From Microvelia longipes (Eukaryota > Arthropoda > Insecta > Hemiptera > Veliidae): a DNA stretch of 64,000 nt. The notes under the pieces were generated by a model. The model worked only from the letters and a program-made list of their open reading frames with translations, was not told where the DNA came from and did not search any database. Shown piece after piece: positions 45,060-57,140 of the stretch (the stretch's first letter is position 1; every line of letters begins with the position of its first letter). The position numbers and the translations under genes are program-made. The DNA is taken from positions 48,281,818 to 48,345,817 of the forward strand of contig JACMZG010001908.1 in NCBI GenBank assembly GCA_018340805.1, in the 5' to 3' direction.

Positions 45060-47765
45060 AACACTGAGCAGAAATGACTAAGTAATGATTTATTTGGTCA
45101 TGATAAAAGTAAACAAACTGTAGCAATGACCTATTAATGATTTATTTAGTCTTGTAAAAACTAGACTAGAAATGATTTATTTGGACATGATCAAAGTGAA
45201 CAAACTATACGAATGACCTAGTAATGATTTATTTAGTCATGATAACAGTAAATAAACAGTAGCAATGACCAAGTAATAAATCATTTAGTCATGATAAAAG
45301 TAAACAAACTGTGCCAATGACCTAGAGATGATTTATTTTGCAATGATAAAAGTAAACAAACTATTATTTGGTCATAGTAAAAGTAAAAAACAGTAGCAAT
45401 AACCTAATAATGATTTATTTAGTCATGATGAAAAAGTATATAAACTGTATCATTAACTTAGTAATGATTTATTTGGTCATGAAAAAAGTAAACAAACTGT
45501 AAAAATGACTTCGTATTGATTTATTTGGTCATGTTAAAAGTAAACAAACACTAAAACTGACCTAGTATTGATTTATTTAGTCAATAAAAGTAAAAGTAAA
45601 CATACAGTAAGAATGACTTATTCATATTTTTGTTATTAAGATAAAAGTAAACAAACTGTAGCAATTATCTAGTAATGATTTATTTGGACATGGTAAAAGT
45701 AAACAATCTGTAGCAATGACCTGGTAATGATTTATTTGTTCATAATAAAAAATTATATAAACTGTTGCATTGACCTAGTAATGATTTATTTAGTCATGTT
45801 TAAATAAACAAACTGTACTAATGACTTAATAATCATTCATTTGGTCATGATAAAAGTAAACAAACTAAACGAATTACCTAGTAATGATTTATTTGGTGAT
45901 GGTAAAATAAACAAACTGTAACAATGACCTGGTAATGATTTAATTTGCAACGATAAAAGTAACCAAACAGTAGCATTGACCTAGTAATGATTCATTTGGC
46001 TATGATAACAGTAAACAAACTATAGCAATGACCTAGTAATGATTTATTTGGTCGTGGTAAAAGTAAACAATAGTAGCAATGACCTAATAATGATATATAT
46101 GGTCATGATAAAGAACGAACTGTAGCAATGACCTATTAATGATTTATTTGGTCATGATAAAAAAGTATATAAACTGTAGCATTAACTTAGTAATGATTTA
46201 TTTGGTCATGATAAAAGTAAACAAACTGTAACAATGACTTAGTAATGATTTATTTAGTCATAGTAAAAGTAAACAAACACTAGCACTGACCTAGTATTGA
46301 TTTATTTAGTCATGATAAAAGTAAACGTACAGTAAGAAAGACTTATTAATGATTTTTTTGATTAAAATAAAGAACACTAACTGAAGCAATGACCTAGTAA
46401 TGATTTATTTGGTGATGGTAAAGTAAACAAACTGTATCAATGACCCGGTAATGATTTAATTTGCAATGATAAAAGTAAACAAACAGTAGCATTGACCTAG
46501 TAATGATTCATTTGGCTATGATAACAGTAAACAAACTATAGCAATGACCTAGTAATGATTTATTTGGTCATGATAAAAGTAAACAAACTGTAACAATGAC
46601 TTAGTAATGATTTATTAAGTCATAGTAAAAGTAAACAAACACTAGCAATGACCTAGTATTGATTTATTTAGTCATGATAAAAGTAAACATACAGTAAGAA
46701 AGACTTATTAATGATTTTTTGATTAAAATAAAGAAAACAAACTGAAGCAATTACCTAGTAATGATTTATTTGGTCATGGTGAAAGTAAACAAACAGTAGC
46801 AATGACCTAGTAATGTTTTATTTGGTCATGATAAAAAAGTATATACACTGTAGCAATGACCTAGTAATGATTTATTTGGCCATAATAAAAGTAAACAAAC
46901 AGTTGCATTAACTTAGTAATGATTTATTTGGTCATGGTAAAAGTAAACAAACTGTAGCAATGACCTAGTAATAATTTATTTGGTCATGATAAAAAAGTAT
47001 ATAAACTGTAGCAATAACCTAGTAATGATTTATTTGGTCATAATAAAAGTAAACACACTGTAACAATGACTTAGTAATGATTTATTTGTTCAAGATAAAA
47101 GTACACATACAGTAAGAATGACCTATTAATGATTTATTTGGTCAAGATAAAAGTAGACAAACTGTAGCAATGACCTAGTAATGATTTATTTGGTCACGAT
47201 AAAAGTAAACAATCTGTAACAATGACCTAGTAATGATTTACTTAGTCCTATTTAAATAAACACACTGTACTAATGACCTAATCATGATTTATGTGGTCAT
47301 TATAAATGTAAACAAACTACAACAATGACCTTGTAATGATTTATTTGGTCATGATAAAAGTAAACAAACTATATAAATGACCTAGTAATGATTTATTTGG
47401 TCATGACAAAAGTAAACAAACAGTAACATTAACCTAGTAATGATTTATTTGGTCTTGATAAAAGTAATGAAACTGTAGCAATGACCTAGTAATGATTTAT
47501 TCGGTCATGGTGAAAGGAAACAAACTGTAACAATGATCTGGTAATGATTTAATTTGTCATGGTAAAAGTAAACAAACAGTTGCATTAACTTAGTAATGAT
47601 TTATTTGGTCATGATAAGAATAAACAAACTATACGAATGACCTAGTAATGATTTATTTGGTTATGATAAAAGTAAACAAACAGTAGCATTGACCTAGTAA
47701 TGATTTATTTGGTCATTATGAAGGTAAACAAACAGTAACATAGACCAAGTAATGATTCATTAGTT
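45060..47765. repeat. 2.7-kb satellite array, ~52-bp unit, ~52 copies
   Basis: The unit consensus is GACCTAGTAATGATTTATTT, GGTCATGATAAAAGTAAACA, AACTGTAGCAAT. Units diverge moderately and stretches of several units recur together (compare 45880-46060 with 46390-46560), showing higher-order duplication. Stops occur in all frames. This is the largest tandem array in the window. Confidence 0.93.
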
Positions 47766-48138
47766 CAAAATTTAAGGGTAATTAGTAATTCGTTTTGATC
47801 AAATTAGTTAGAAAATAATGTAAAATTTATTTTAAAAAATTTAATTATTTTAAATAATTTTTTCAAAAATTATTTGTCTTATTTATTTCTTTATTTTATT
47901 TATTTATTGTAAGAAATGAATTTTGAATCCTTTGCAATTAAATGTTATGTAATTATTTACTTTACATGAATTAATATATTTTTGAAGTGCACATTATTAA
48001 CGTACAAATATGTTTGGGAAATGTGTAAACAATTGGTGGTCAGAAAACGTTGAAGCTAAGTTTTAGAGCGAAGAGCAAAGAAACTTGAATTTGAAAGTAT
48101 TGATTTTTGGGGAATAACCGGCTTGTTGCCTCCACGAC
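47766..48138. other. No recognisable feature
   Basis: AT-rich DNA separating the 52-bp array from the GC-rich island. Confidence 0.4.
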
Positions 48139-48237
48139 TTAGAAGGTTTCAAGCCTCCCTCCGTTTAAAACCCGCAAAAACCATAAACAAAAGTACGGTG
48201 AGATAAAAAATATACACACGTCTAAATTATAAATATA

Positions 48238-48255
48238 TGTATATATATAAATAGG
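48238..48255 (+). promoter_or_regulatory. Possible TATA box of a GC-rich island
   Basis: TATATATAAATAG lies just upstream of an abrupt rise in GC content (48257-48410). This matches a strong TATA box placed 25-30 bp before a potential start, but it sits within an AT-rich run and could be chance. Confidence 0.3.
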
Positions 48256-48256
48256 G

Positions 48257-48430
48257 TATGTAATGCGCGCCAGATGGGGTAAGGTGTGACGTCGGTGGGG
48301 GAGTTTACTGCATTGGCGCGGGAGATGTAGCGCCATGGCAACAGTTTGTGTGATCCTGGGTCACGGCCCCACAACCCTCTCTCAGCTCCCACCTGGACCG
48401 ACTTCAATAACCACTTGACTAAATCTGATA
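48257..48430. other. GC-rich island, possible promoter or first exon
   Basis: In contrast to its surroundings the segment contains GCGCGCC, GACGTCGGTGGGGG, GGCGCGGG and GCGCC. On the plus strand GCCATGG (48332-48338), an ideal start context, opens a 27-codon frame rich in Pro and Thr ending TSITT. On the minus strand an ATG leads to GTCCAG followed by GTGGGAG, a good splice donor. Either strand could carry a first exon; neither is proven. A link to the exon at 50332 is possible but unsupported. Confidence 0.35.
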
Positions 48431-48701
48431 ACACAACTAAAGCAAAATATTACAACTTGAGCACATACTCCTGATCCCTTGACACTTCGCTTCCCTGTCT
48501 TCTTTTATTATTTTATAAAATATAAAATAAGCACTTTAAAAATATACGAAACCTGACATTTTATATTAATCTCTATCATAGAACTTAAATAAACCATACA
48601 ACACATCACGTATATTAAATATATAACTGATTAATCAAACTTTAAAATATAAATAATTTAACACAAATTAATAATAAAATGTTACATCCTTCACTGATGT
48701 A
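48431..48701. other. No recognisable feature
   Basis: AT-rich DNA without gene or repeat signature. Confidence 0.4.
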
Positions 48702-48930
48702 AATAAATATTCTAAATAAAATATAACCGGTTTTTAACTATCTATGGATCATCATCAGTAACAGTGAAATGTTAAGAAGGTAAGTTGTAAATCTTTCATA
48801 ACTGTTGAATGGTTTGTCTCAAAACAGTCAATAGTAAAAAAACTCATAACTTTGCTTTCTAACATTTCACTCGTACTGTTGATTTAGTTGGTTAAAAACC
48901 AATTATTATTTATTTTGAATATAAATATCA
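48702..48930. mobile_element. Foldback element with decayed hammerhead ends
   Basis: The arms at about 48702-48786 and 48857-48930 are inverted (ATAACCGGTTTTTAACT / TTGGTTAAAAACCAATTA; AGTGAAATGTTA / TAACATTTCACT). The minus strand of the left arm has TTA-CTGATGA and helix II, but AAAA for GAAA, then ACCGGT. Same family type as 16560. Confidence 0.6.
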
Positions 48931-50246
48931 ACATTAGACGAAAGACTCATTTTATCATACTGATCACAATAAACTTCTCTAGCGCTTATGATGAAAGTCC
49001 TAATAATTTAAGTCCTCTCATTTTAAAGTTAAATAACCGAACTTAAACTCTAATGACAACTAATGCAGTAGTAAACAAGAAGTATTAAAAAAACTTAAAG
49101 GTAAAAGCAGCCAAAGTTTTATTTGGCATGGTGGTGAGTTTGCTAGAGGAATATCACAGTTTTATTGAACCCATGCCAGAACTGAAGCAAGTTAAGCAAG
49201 CATGAACTGTTAATGGTAATTATTCAAACCATACAACTGTTTCTTTGCGTTAAATTAAACAAGCAAATTATAGATACTTAATTAACGTTACTAAAGTTAC
49301 TAGCATGAATGCTTGAAATAATTAATTATAATCAATCACTTTTTAGATAATGTAAATAGTTTGATATTAATCGCAGATATAGGTTACAATGAACTTAGTA
49401 TTAATCATTATAATGTACAGGAAAATATTCTGTGATAGTGATGTATGGTTTATCATCTCTATTATAACTACGAACTAAAGACACTTATTTCTTGAGACAC
49501 AAATTTAAAAGAATGAATTGAACTAATTGAATAACACTGTTGAACTAAACTAACAACACTGGTGAACTGAACTAACAACACTGGTGAACTGAACCAAAAA
49601 CACTGTTGATATTATATGGCAATACACTGGTGAAAGAACTGAATGATCACTTAGCAGAAAATTAAAATTCACTGATAGTAGTATGCGAAGAGCCATAATA
49701 TAGGAAGATTAACTGATAAAATAATTGATGGATCACTAAGAACAACCTGGAACCTGGAGCCAATTAGCGAGAAATCACTGACCACTAGCACTGCACTTGG
49801 TTTCATGGATAACTTTAACGTAAAGAAAGGAAAGATAAAATGAAATTTTAAGAATTGTGGTAAAGCCTGTCAGTTCATTAATTTGATTATTTAAATACGA
49901 TTAGCACTGGATGAAGAGGAATAGGAAGAACTGTATGGTTTGTCAAAATCCTTAGTCGTTTGTTTATATTAATGGTTAGAGATAGTCAAGGATTATTGTA
50001 TAGAGGGTTTCTGTTGATAAATAAACATGTGATAAGAAAGGAGGGAGTGATAAGGAAAGCACTGCAGTGACCTGCATGCTGTAGGTAAGAGAGAGTCCGA
50101 GCATCCCTAGTTTCATTTTTATTCTGTAAAACAACTTTAGAGACTAAAGTAAAAGGAAAAAATCACAGATTTCATACGAAACGGGACAACGCCCAACAAC
50201 CAGGTTCCTTTTTCGACATTAAAACACAATTCCACTGATAAATCTC
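48931..50246. other. Gene-free stretch with a short 22-bp repeat
   Basis: 49520-49625 contains about four copies of a 22-bp unit, AACTGAACTAACAACACTGG plus TG. The remainder has no recognisable feature. Confidence 0.5.
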
Positions 50247-50331
50247 ATGTTTTCGAGTAAACAACCTCGATATCAAAGATACACTTTTATTTATCCATGT
50301 TTGTTTTTAATTGGTCTTGATTTGTTTTCAG

Positions 50332-50561
50332 ATCGTGGCCTTAGGTTCGTAGAACGCGTTTGTTTACCTGGCCAGTGCGAATTCGCCGAAGTACTCCGTC
50401 ATGGCGAACATTTTGAGATAGTCGCATCGCTGCCGACAGGGCCGGGTCGCTGCCTAGCACTGGGCCCCCACCCTAACCTCTATCCCCACCACCCACCTAT
50501 CCATCCCTCTATATCTCCCTACCCCCCCTCTCAACTCCCACCACACGCACTACAAACGTAA
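50332..50561 (+). CDS. Candidate 3'-terminal coding exon of a host gene
   Basis: A pyrimidine-rich tract ends in TTTTCAG at 50325-50331, a strong 3' splice site. From there a GC-rich frame runs to TAA at 50559-50561. An AATAAA poly(A) signal follows within about 20 bp, and composition then falls back to A/T-rich. The predicted peptide starts RGLRFVERVCLPGQCEFAEV, continues LRHGEHFEIVASLPTGPGRC and ends in a Pro/His/Ser-rich tail. The first part looks like a folded, conserved domain (charged/hydrophobic alternation, two Cys), with G/C at many third positions; I cannot name the family. The open frame extends upstream of the acceptor, but that part is AT-rich and intron-like. The upstream exon is not identified, and the exon may lie far from its neighbours, as usual in large genomes. 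Confidence 0.5.
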
Positions 50562-50575
50562 TTATACACATCCAA

Positions 50576-50582
50576 AAATAAA
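50576..50582 (+). terminator. Poly(A) signal of the candidate exon
   Basis: AATAAA about 15 bp after the TAA of the candidate terminal exon; supportive but common in AT-rich DNA. Confidence 0.35.
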
Positions 50583-50904
50583 CACTTCCTATTATTATTT
50601 TTATTTAAAAAAATAACACTACAATTCAAATAGTTCATTTAAGTTCATATTTATGTTTTTCCAAAACACCAAAATACATTTTTATTAAAAAAAGTTTGGA
50701 AGTGCATAGGCACGCAAGGCTATGCTTTCATGACTCTTACTATTCGTTTCTACCCATCATAATCATTTCACTTTGTTGTAAAACAGAACTTAATTATTAT
50801 TTTCTTCTTTACAAAACTTACCAATAATAACAACAAAATAACACAAATAACAACAATAAAACTTGTTGTATTTAATTTAAATCAATTATCATAAAAATCC
50901 CTAG
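50583..50904. other. No recognisable feature
   Basis: AT-rich DNA between the candidate exon and a SINE. Confidence 0.4.
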
Positions 50905-51140
50905 AGCATTGACGACCTCTGTACTCGAGGTTGTTTAAGCGTCTGTACTTTGAACTCTGAACTTTGACACCATAGAGGTCTGGGGTTCGCATCCCAAGTT
51001 ACGCTCGCAGTTTTTTTTAATGTTTTGTTAAAATAATTTATCGCCAACTTTAGGTTACACTTTGATTGGCGGTTGTCACTACCATTGAGGTGGTTCTCGC
51101 AAGGGTTATCCTAGATAAACCGAAAATATCTTAAAGGCAC
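50905..51140 (+). mobile_element. tRNA-derived SINE (family C), diverged
   Basis: CTCGAGGTTGTTTAAGCG (A box), GGTCTGGGGTTCGCATCCCA (B box), ATCGCCAACTTTAGG and a degraded CTAGATAAACCG end. Downstream, the 64-codon frame at 51142 has no support. Confidence 0.75.
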
Positions 51141-51634
51141 TATGATTATAAATATTAGAAACATATACATGATAGGGTTGATCAAATTACATAAACTTAA
51201 AAGAAATTTGGACGCCATGTTAGTTGTGTTTTTACTTTCAATAGTTGTGTTTAACAATAGAAGAAACACTCCTAGTAGGAATGCGAAATATTTTGTTCAG
51301 TGCGAATTTTGGAAGGACGAGCATAGGTTTGTGTAGGAACATGCGCATTTTCTAACAAAAAATTAATAAAGAAAAAAATAATTTTTCTAACAAAAATTAA
51401 TAAATAATTGGGTAACAAGTAGCAATACTGTTTAGGTAAAATCAGACGTTTAGGCGAGAAAGCGAACATTTCAAAAGAAAGGCATAAAGGCCTAAGTGAC
51501 AGAAATATTCATTGCCTCTAGTTGACTAATATTATTACCACAAATATATCTAATTTAAAGAAGTCTTTAAAAAATGTATTGTAAACTTGATAATAAAATA
51601 CATCCAATCCAATATTATATCCTCTTTGGCAATA
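51141..51634. other. No recognisable feature
   Basis: AT-rich DNA; open frames on both strands lack features. Confidence 0.4.
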
Positions 51635-51860
51635 TTCCCATGGCCGAGGTCGTTAGAGCGTTAGTCTTTGCACAGACCTTTGACACGACGAAGGTCTGGG
51701 GTTCGCATCCCAGGTTAAGCTCTCAGTTTATAGAGGATTAATGTTTTGATAAAATATCGCCAACTTTAGGAATACACTTTGAGCGTAACGGTCGCTATAA
51801 TCACCCGAAGTGGTTCCCGCAGGGGTTATCCCTGATGAGCCGCAAGGCTCTAACTTATAA
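51635..51860 (+). mobile_element. tRNA-derived SINE (family C), best-preserved promoter
   Basis: TGGCCGAGGTCGTTAGAGCG (A box) and GGGGTTCGCATCCCAGG (B box) are both intact, with a Ser/Leu-type long variable region between them. The body has TATCGCCAACTTTAGG and CCCGCAGGGGTTATCCCTGA and ends GAGCCGCAAGGCTCTAA. Confidence 0.85.
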
Positions 51861-51954
51861 TTAATTAAAATTATAACTATTATTAGCAATATAGTGTTAA
51901 ACCTCTACATTCTAATTAATAAAACTTTATGCCTTTTTCTTTATCAAATTGATT

Positions 51955-52930
51955 TTACTTAGTCATACTCACTACTTCACACTTGCTTAGCTCGTCCCCA
52001 GATAGTAAATACATCCGTTTTCTTTCTAGCAGTCACCCATTCAGACACTGACCTCACTCGATGCCGCTTAATTTTTATGATCCAACAAAAGCCGTATATA
52101 CATATACTTATTGTAACAAACTGAGTATATTTATTTATTACGAGTAGGGATACACAAAATTGTACCAAATTTCAACTTAATTGGATTATTTCCGATTTTG
52201 ACAATTTTTAAGAACGAATACAAGATATTTGATAAAATTTAAACAAAAGCTTACAATGAGACGAAACGTGGCAAATTTATTTGTCATATATATTGTTTTT
52301 GCGTTTTATTAAATTCTTAAATTATCGCTGTCATCATTACCGGTTATAGACGCATTAAAATATTGTAGGATAGCTTACCTTTTTTTTTTAAATTTCAAAT
52401 TCAAAAATGATAGGAAAGGTTAACCTACATAATAGGAAGAAAACTCCAGTGCAATGTGGGTATACATATTTAACTAAAATATGCTTGTAATTAATATTAT
52501 TAATAATATATTACAAAGCATGCAAGTTGTTAAATTAAATTAAATAAAAGGATAAAATGTTAAATAGAAATTGTGTTGTAAGTATATTAAGTTAAGTAAA
52601 AAACCAGAAAGAGGATAAAACAATAAATTAAAGTTAATAACTATAAATAAATATAAAATTATACAGTTTTTAAGTTTTATACAAGATGTATGACAATGAA
52701 AAATATATTCAAGTAAAGTTTTCACAACTCTATTAATTTTTTTAAAATAAATTTAATTGCTTCTGTGTGTCGAAAATTTTTAATTTTAAAAAATTGACCT
52801 AAACATTGATTTTCATACCTAGGTTTAACTGAATGAGGAGCTAATAATGATAACAGACACACACATATAGACAGACAACTTTGAGGAATCCACTCAGCAG
52901 GTCCTAAATCGGATAATTTACTTTTAATCC
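51955..52930 (-). mobile_element. 5S-derived family, nearly complete but diverged copy
   Basis: CTTGCTTAGCTCGTCCCCAG and a 5S-like block (52029-52071; GTCACCCATTCAGACACTGA) precede AATTTCAACTTAATTGGATT. An inserted or decayed AT-rich part follows, then GGAGCTAATAATGATAACAG and CCACTCAGCAGGTCCTAAAT near 52830-52910. The minus frame 51977-52168 across it is not a gene. Confidence 0.7.
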
Positions 52931-53191
52931 CTTTTTTCCAATACTTTTTCTGTAAATCCCCGGTATAACTGTACGGTAAACTGTAAAGTAGAAGGTAACG
53001 TAGACTGCTGTGAAATGTGATCGAAAATGGAACACAGGCGTATCATGTTGTGATTATAACAACGTAGCTCTAGCAGTTAAAAATCTATATTCTAAGGACT
53101 TGACCATTATTAAAGAACTAAGGTGAGCGTTAATGGAGTTCATCTTAATAAAAGAGGAAGAAGTCTCTCCAAAAAAATATATTTCTTTATA

Positions 53192-53232
53192 ACAAAGCCT
53201 TTTCAACCTACGAGAGGTCATCATCAGTGCTA
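53192..53232 (-). ncRNA. Penelope-type hammerhead, left half
   Basis: In minus sense: TAGCA, CTGATGA, extra T, helix II GACCT-CTCGT-AGGTT, GAAA, AGGCTT. The core is intact. Helix III and the distal helix I strand (TGTTA for TGCTA) carry substitutions. Confidence 0.6.
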
Positions 53233-53517
53233 GCTTAACAAACAAAATAATACAACAAATCAGAATAATAAGAGAAAGCTAATAAAAAAGAAAAATTAAT
53301 AAACAATCAAGTAAACAATTAAAAACTCGAGTCAAAAAAATAAAAAAATAAATAAAACCAAATAACAAATAAATAAATTAAAAAGAAAGGCAATAGTAAA
53401 AATTAAAAATACCGTTGAATAAATAAGAGGGTGATAGACAGATATCAAAGATAGACAATCTATCTTTGATATCTGATCTTTAAGACTCATTTATCACCCT
53501 CTTCTTTATTCAACGCC

Positions 53518-53561
53518 TAGCAATGATGATGGCCTCTTGTTAGGTCGAAAGCGCTTTGCTA
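53518..53561 (+). ncRNA. Penelope-type hammerhead, right half
   Basis: Helix I pairs TAGCA (53518-53522) with TGCTA (53557-53561) over all five positions. The core reads ATGATGA (first C lost), extra T, helix II GGCCT-CTTGTT-AGGTC, GAA, helix III AGCGCT, cleavable T. The missing C3 would block cleavage; the left half retains it. Confidence 0.6.
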
Positions 53562-53602
53562 TGGAGAAATATATTTTTGTGGAGACACTTTTTCCTCTTT
53601 TA

Positions 53603-54240
<638 letters not shown>

Positions 54241-54819
54241 AATTTTTGCGGAATAACTATCGAACGCTTTTTCGGATCGAAATAATTTTTTTTTATTTCA
54301 TGGAAAAGTTATAAAAGTAGTATAGTTATAAAAGTTTATAACTTTAGTACAGCATATAAAAGTCTTGATGTACAAAAATCAACCTTAAAAATTATCAACA
54401 GTCAAGTACAAATGATCTTTTTTTTAGTTTATGTCAAAATAAATAGTGGTAGCATGAGCGAGTCAGACTGGCGGATTTAATCTGCAAGTTAAATATGTCA
54501 GTCATTAAGGTTTCTATTTGTAGTAGTTTGTCTTACCCCTGGTATCTTGGCCGGAATTTTTCTCTCAAGATTTAAACTGAAGAAAACAGGAAAACTTCGT
54601 GAGGGGAAGTACGTGTTTGGAAAATTTAACTACTTTTCATTGCAAAAAAAATCATCTTAAAGAGTTATCTATGAAAATTTCCATTTCATTATTTAACTTT
54701 CTTTCAACACAAAGTGTATTCATTTAGCAAATTAATTTTAATATTATCATTGCAACGAGGAGGTCCGCGAGCTGGGTGAATATTCCTTACATCGTGTGAT
54801 TGATACCATGATTGACGGC

Positions 54820-55030
54820 CAACCTGATTTATCAATTACATGAGCAATCAGGTTTATCAATTACACGATCAATATGGTTTATCAATTACACGATCAATAT
54901 GGTTTATCAATTACACGATCAATCTGGTTTATCAATTACACGATCAATATGGTTTATCAATTACACGATCAATCTGGTTTATCAATTACACGATCAATAT
55001 GGTTTATCAATTACACGATCAATATGGTTT
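54820..55030. repeat. Minisatellite, 25-bp unit, ~8 copies
   Basis: GGTTTATCAATTACACGATC plus AATAT. Because 25 is not a multiple of 3, a frame cycles through the three readings and still meets no stop, giving long repetitive frames that are not genes. Confidence 0.93.
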
Positions 55031-55740
55031 AACACATAGGATCAAACAGTACTATATTACGGTAAAAGTACTTAATATCACACAGAATTAAACAGTACTA
55101 TATTACGGTAAAATTACTTGATATCACACAGAATCAAACAGTACTATATTACGGTAAAATTACTTGATATAACACAGGATCAAACAGTACTATACTACGG
55201 TAAAATTACTTGATATAACACAGGATCAAACAGTACTATACTACGGAATTACTTGAATCACACAGATCAAACAGTACTATATTACGGTAAAATTACTTGA
55301 TATAACACAGGATCAAACAGTACTATATTACGGTAAAATTACTTGATATCACACAGGATCAAACAGTACTATACTACGGTAAAATTACTTGATATCACAC
55401 AGAATCAAACAGTACTATATTACGGTAAAATTACTTGATATAACACAGGATCAAACAGTACTATATTACGGTAAAATTACTTGATATCACACAGGATCAA
55501 ACAGTACTATATTACGGTAAAATTACTTGATGTCACACAGAATCAAACAGTGTGTGTTTTACTATATTATAGTAAAATTACTTTATATTACACAGAATTA
55601 AACAGTACTATATTACGGTAAAATTACTTGATATCACACAGAATCAAATAGTACTATATTACGGTAAAATTACTTGATATCACACAGGATCAAACAGTAC
55701 TATATTATAGTAAAATTACTTGATATCACATAGGATCAAA
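55031..55740. repeat. Minisatellite, 46-bp unit, ~15 copies
   Basis: ATCAAACAGTACTATATTAC, GGTAAAATTACTTGATATCA, CACAGG. It shares its start with the end of the 25-bp array; one unit has a TGTGTGTTTT insertion near 55550. Confidence 0.93.
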
Positions 55741-55769
55741 ATTACTGGCACGCCAAATAAAAATGTTTC

Positions 55770-55865
55770 ATATATCACACGAAAATCTCAGAAGCATCGA
55801 CCGTAATCGAACCCGGACTTTGTGGGAGGCAGGAGCATTACGGCACCGGTACCTCACGCTTAATT
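55770..55865 (-). mobile_element. tRNA-like SINE fragment
   Basis: The minus strand has GAGGTACCGGTGCCGTAATG then GTCCGGGTTCGATTACGG, resembling a tRNA 5' part and a strong B box. It abuts the minisatellite and lacks a recognisable body. Confidence 0.5.
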
Positions 55866-56076
55866 CTATTAAATAAATATTTTAAGAAATAAATCAAAAG
55901 TAATACATTGCTTTGAAGTTGGTGAAGAAAGGAAAAAGAGATGTGTTTGAAACTCAAAGGATTTAAAGAATGGAATTTTTAAGTCTAAACCATTAAACAC
56001 ATTCCAACAATTCCTAGCTTTATTAGATTTCCCTAGTCATTACATGTCGCCTTTTTATTTATTCGTACAATTTATT
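55866..56076. other. No recognisable feature
   Basis: AT-rich filler. Confidence 0.4.
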
Positions 56077-57138
56077 TAAAAAAAAAGATCGGGTGCCTCT
56101 GAACTTTTTCCTTAGCCTATCAGATTCGCTACGCCAATATTTCGCATCGCTTGTCCTCGCCACTCGTTACCAACTCGTTTCGCTCGTCCTTTGACAAAAA
56201 TGTTCTAATATATTTTCAGCAGTGGCCCATACAGCTACTGACCTTACTTATTGCTACTTAACACTTATAATCAGGCAAAATATTGTAGATATACTTGCCG
56301 TATTGTGATTAAACTTACTTTCAACTTAAATAAATAATTTTTTGACTTTTTACTTTTACTTATTTATACCGTAGGTATAAAGAAAAAGCATTGTGTTTGC
56401 AAAAAATCCGAAACCGGGAATAAACCGGAATTATCTGTTTCAAGCGTTCTTAAGGCCTCCTGAGTGGTTTTTGCAAAGTTGTCTGTCTGTATGTGTGTGT
56501 GTGTCTGTTATCATCGTAGCTCCCAGTGTATTTACGCTAGAGAGTTAATATTTTGTACAAAAATCAGTCTACCGTTGTAGTTGTGCTATTCGGAAAATAG
56601 TTTTTTATGACGTCATTAACCTGCAATAATGACAAAGCGAAAATTTCGAAATTAATTTTCTGATCGGAAAAAATGCGATTAGATTGAGATTTTGTACGCA
56701 TGTGACTATGTATAAGACTAACATATGTGCTAAGTTTCATCTCATTATCAACATTAGTTTAATATTTATCGAATGACTTGTAAACGTTTTTCAAAAAAAT
56801 TGGGAAAATGGTCTAATTGAGTTGAAATTTTGTACAAGGGTATATTATTAAATAATAAATAAGTACACTAAGTTTCGTTTCAATACCACAAGTATATCTA
56901 CTTGATTTTTGTTGGATCATAAAAATTAAAGAGCATTGAGCGTGATCAGTGTTGTATGGGTGACCGCTGAAAATGATACGGATGCATTTACTATCTGAGG
57001 ACGAGCGAAGCGAGTCCGAAGACATGTTGCAGTATAAATTTGCCGAATTGTATATTCTGAAGACAAGCGAACTGAGTCCGAAGCTGGGAGGATGAGCGTA
57101 GCGAATCTGATGTGTTTAGGAAAAGTTTCGAGGTACAC
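56077..57138. mobile_element. 5S-derived element, palindromic copy with 5S in both ends
   Basis: The left end (minus sense) and right end (plus sense) are inverted versions of the same ~200 bp: a GGTGCCTC/GAGGTAC terminus, CTCGCTTCGCTCGTCC motifs and a 5S-like block (about 56218-56261 and 56925-56982). The interior, plus sense, carries TACCGTAGGTATAAAG, TGTTATCATCGTAGCTCCCA and TTTTTGTTGGATCATAAAAA. No protein. The right end abuts a LINE. Confidence 0.75.
56925..56982 (+). pseudogene. 5S rRNA-like segment
   Basis: TTAAAGAGCATTGAGCGTGA, TCAGTGTTGTATGGGTGACC and GCTGAAAATGATACGGATG follow 5S rRNA from just before box A through box C. The flanking GGATCATAAAAA resembles the 5S bases preceding box A. 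Confidence 0.75.
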
Positions 57139-57140
57139 TT

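Larger units (their letters stand above)
53148..53602. mobile_element. Foldback element with a hammerhead in each half
   Basis: TAAAAGAGGAAGAAGTCTCTCC at the left is mirrored at the right (GGAGACACTTTTTCCTCTTTTA). The two halves (about 95 bp each) each contain the CTGATGA/GAAA motif facing outward. The centre (53420-53512) is a further palindrome, around TATCAAAGATAGA / TCTATCTTTGATA. The structure resembles two Penelope-type ends joined head to head. No protein. Confidence 0.75.

Noticed and set aside
51640..51720. Functional tRNA gene
   Set aside because: A and B boxes are present, but the acceptor stem does not close and the sequence continues into a repeated SINE body.
54812..55091. 75- and 83-codon overlapping plus frames
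   Set aside because: Arise from a stop-free 25-bp repeat read in all three phases.
57092..57140. First 16 codons of the frame preceding the LINE
   Set aside because: These codons lie in the terminus of the 5S-derived element, not in LINE sequence.
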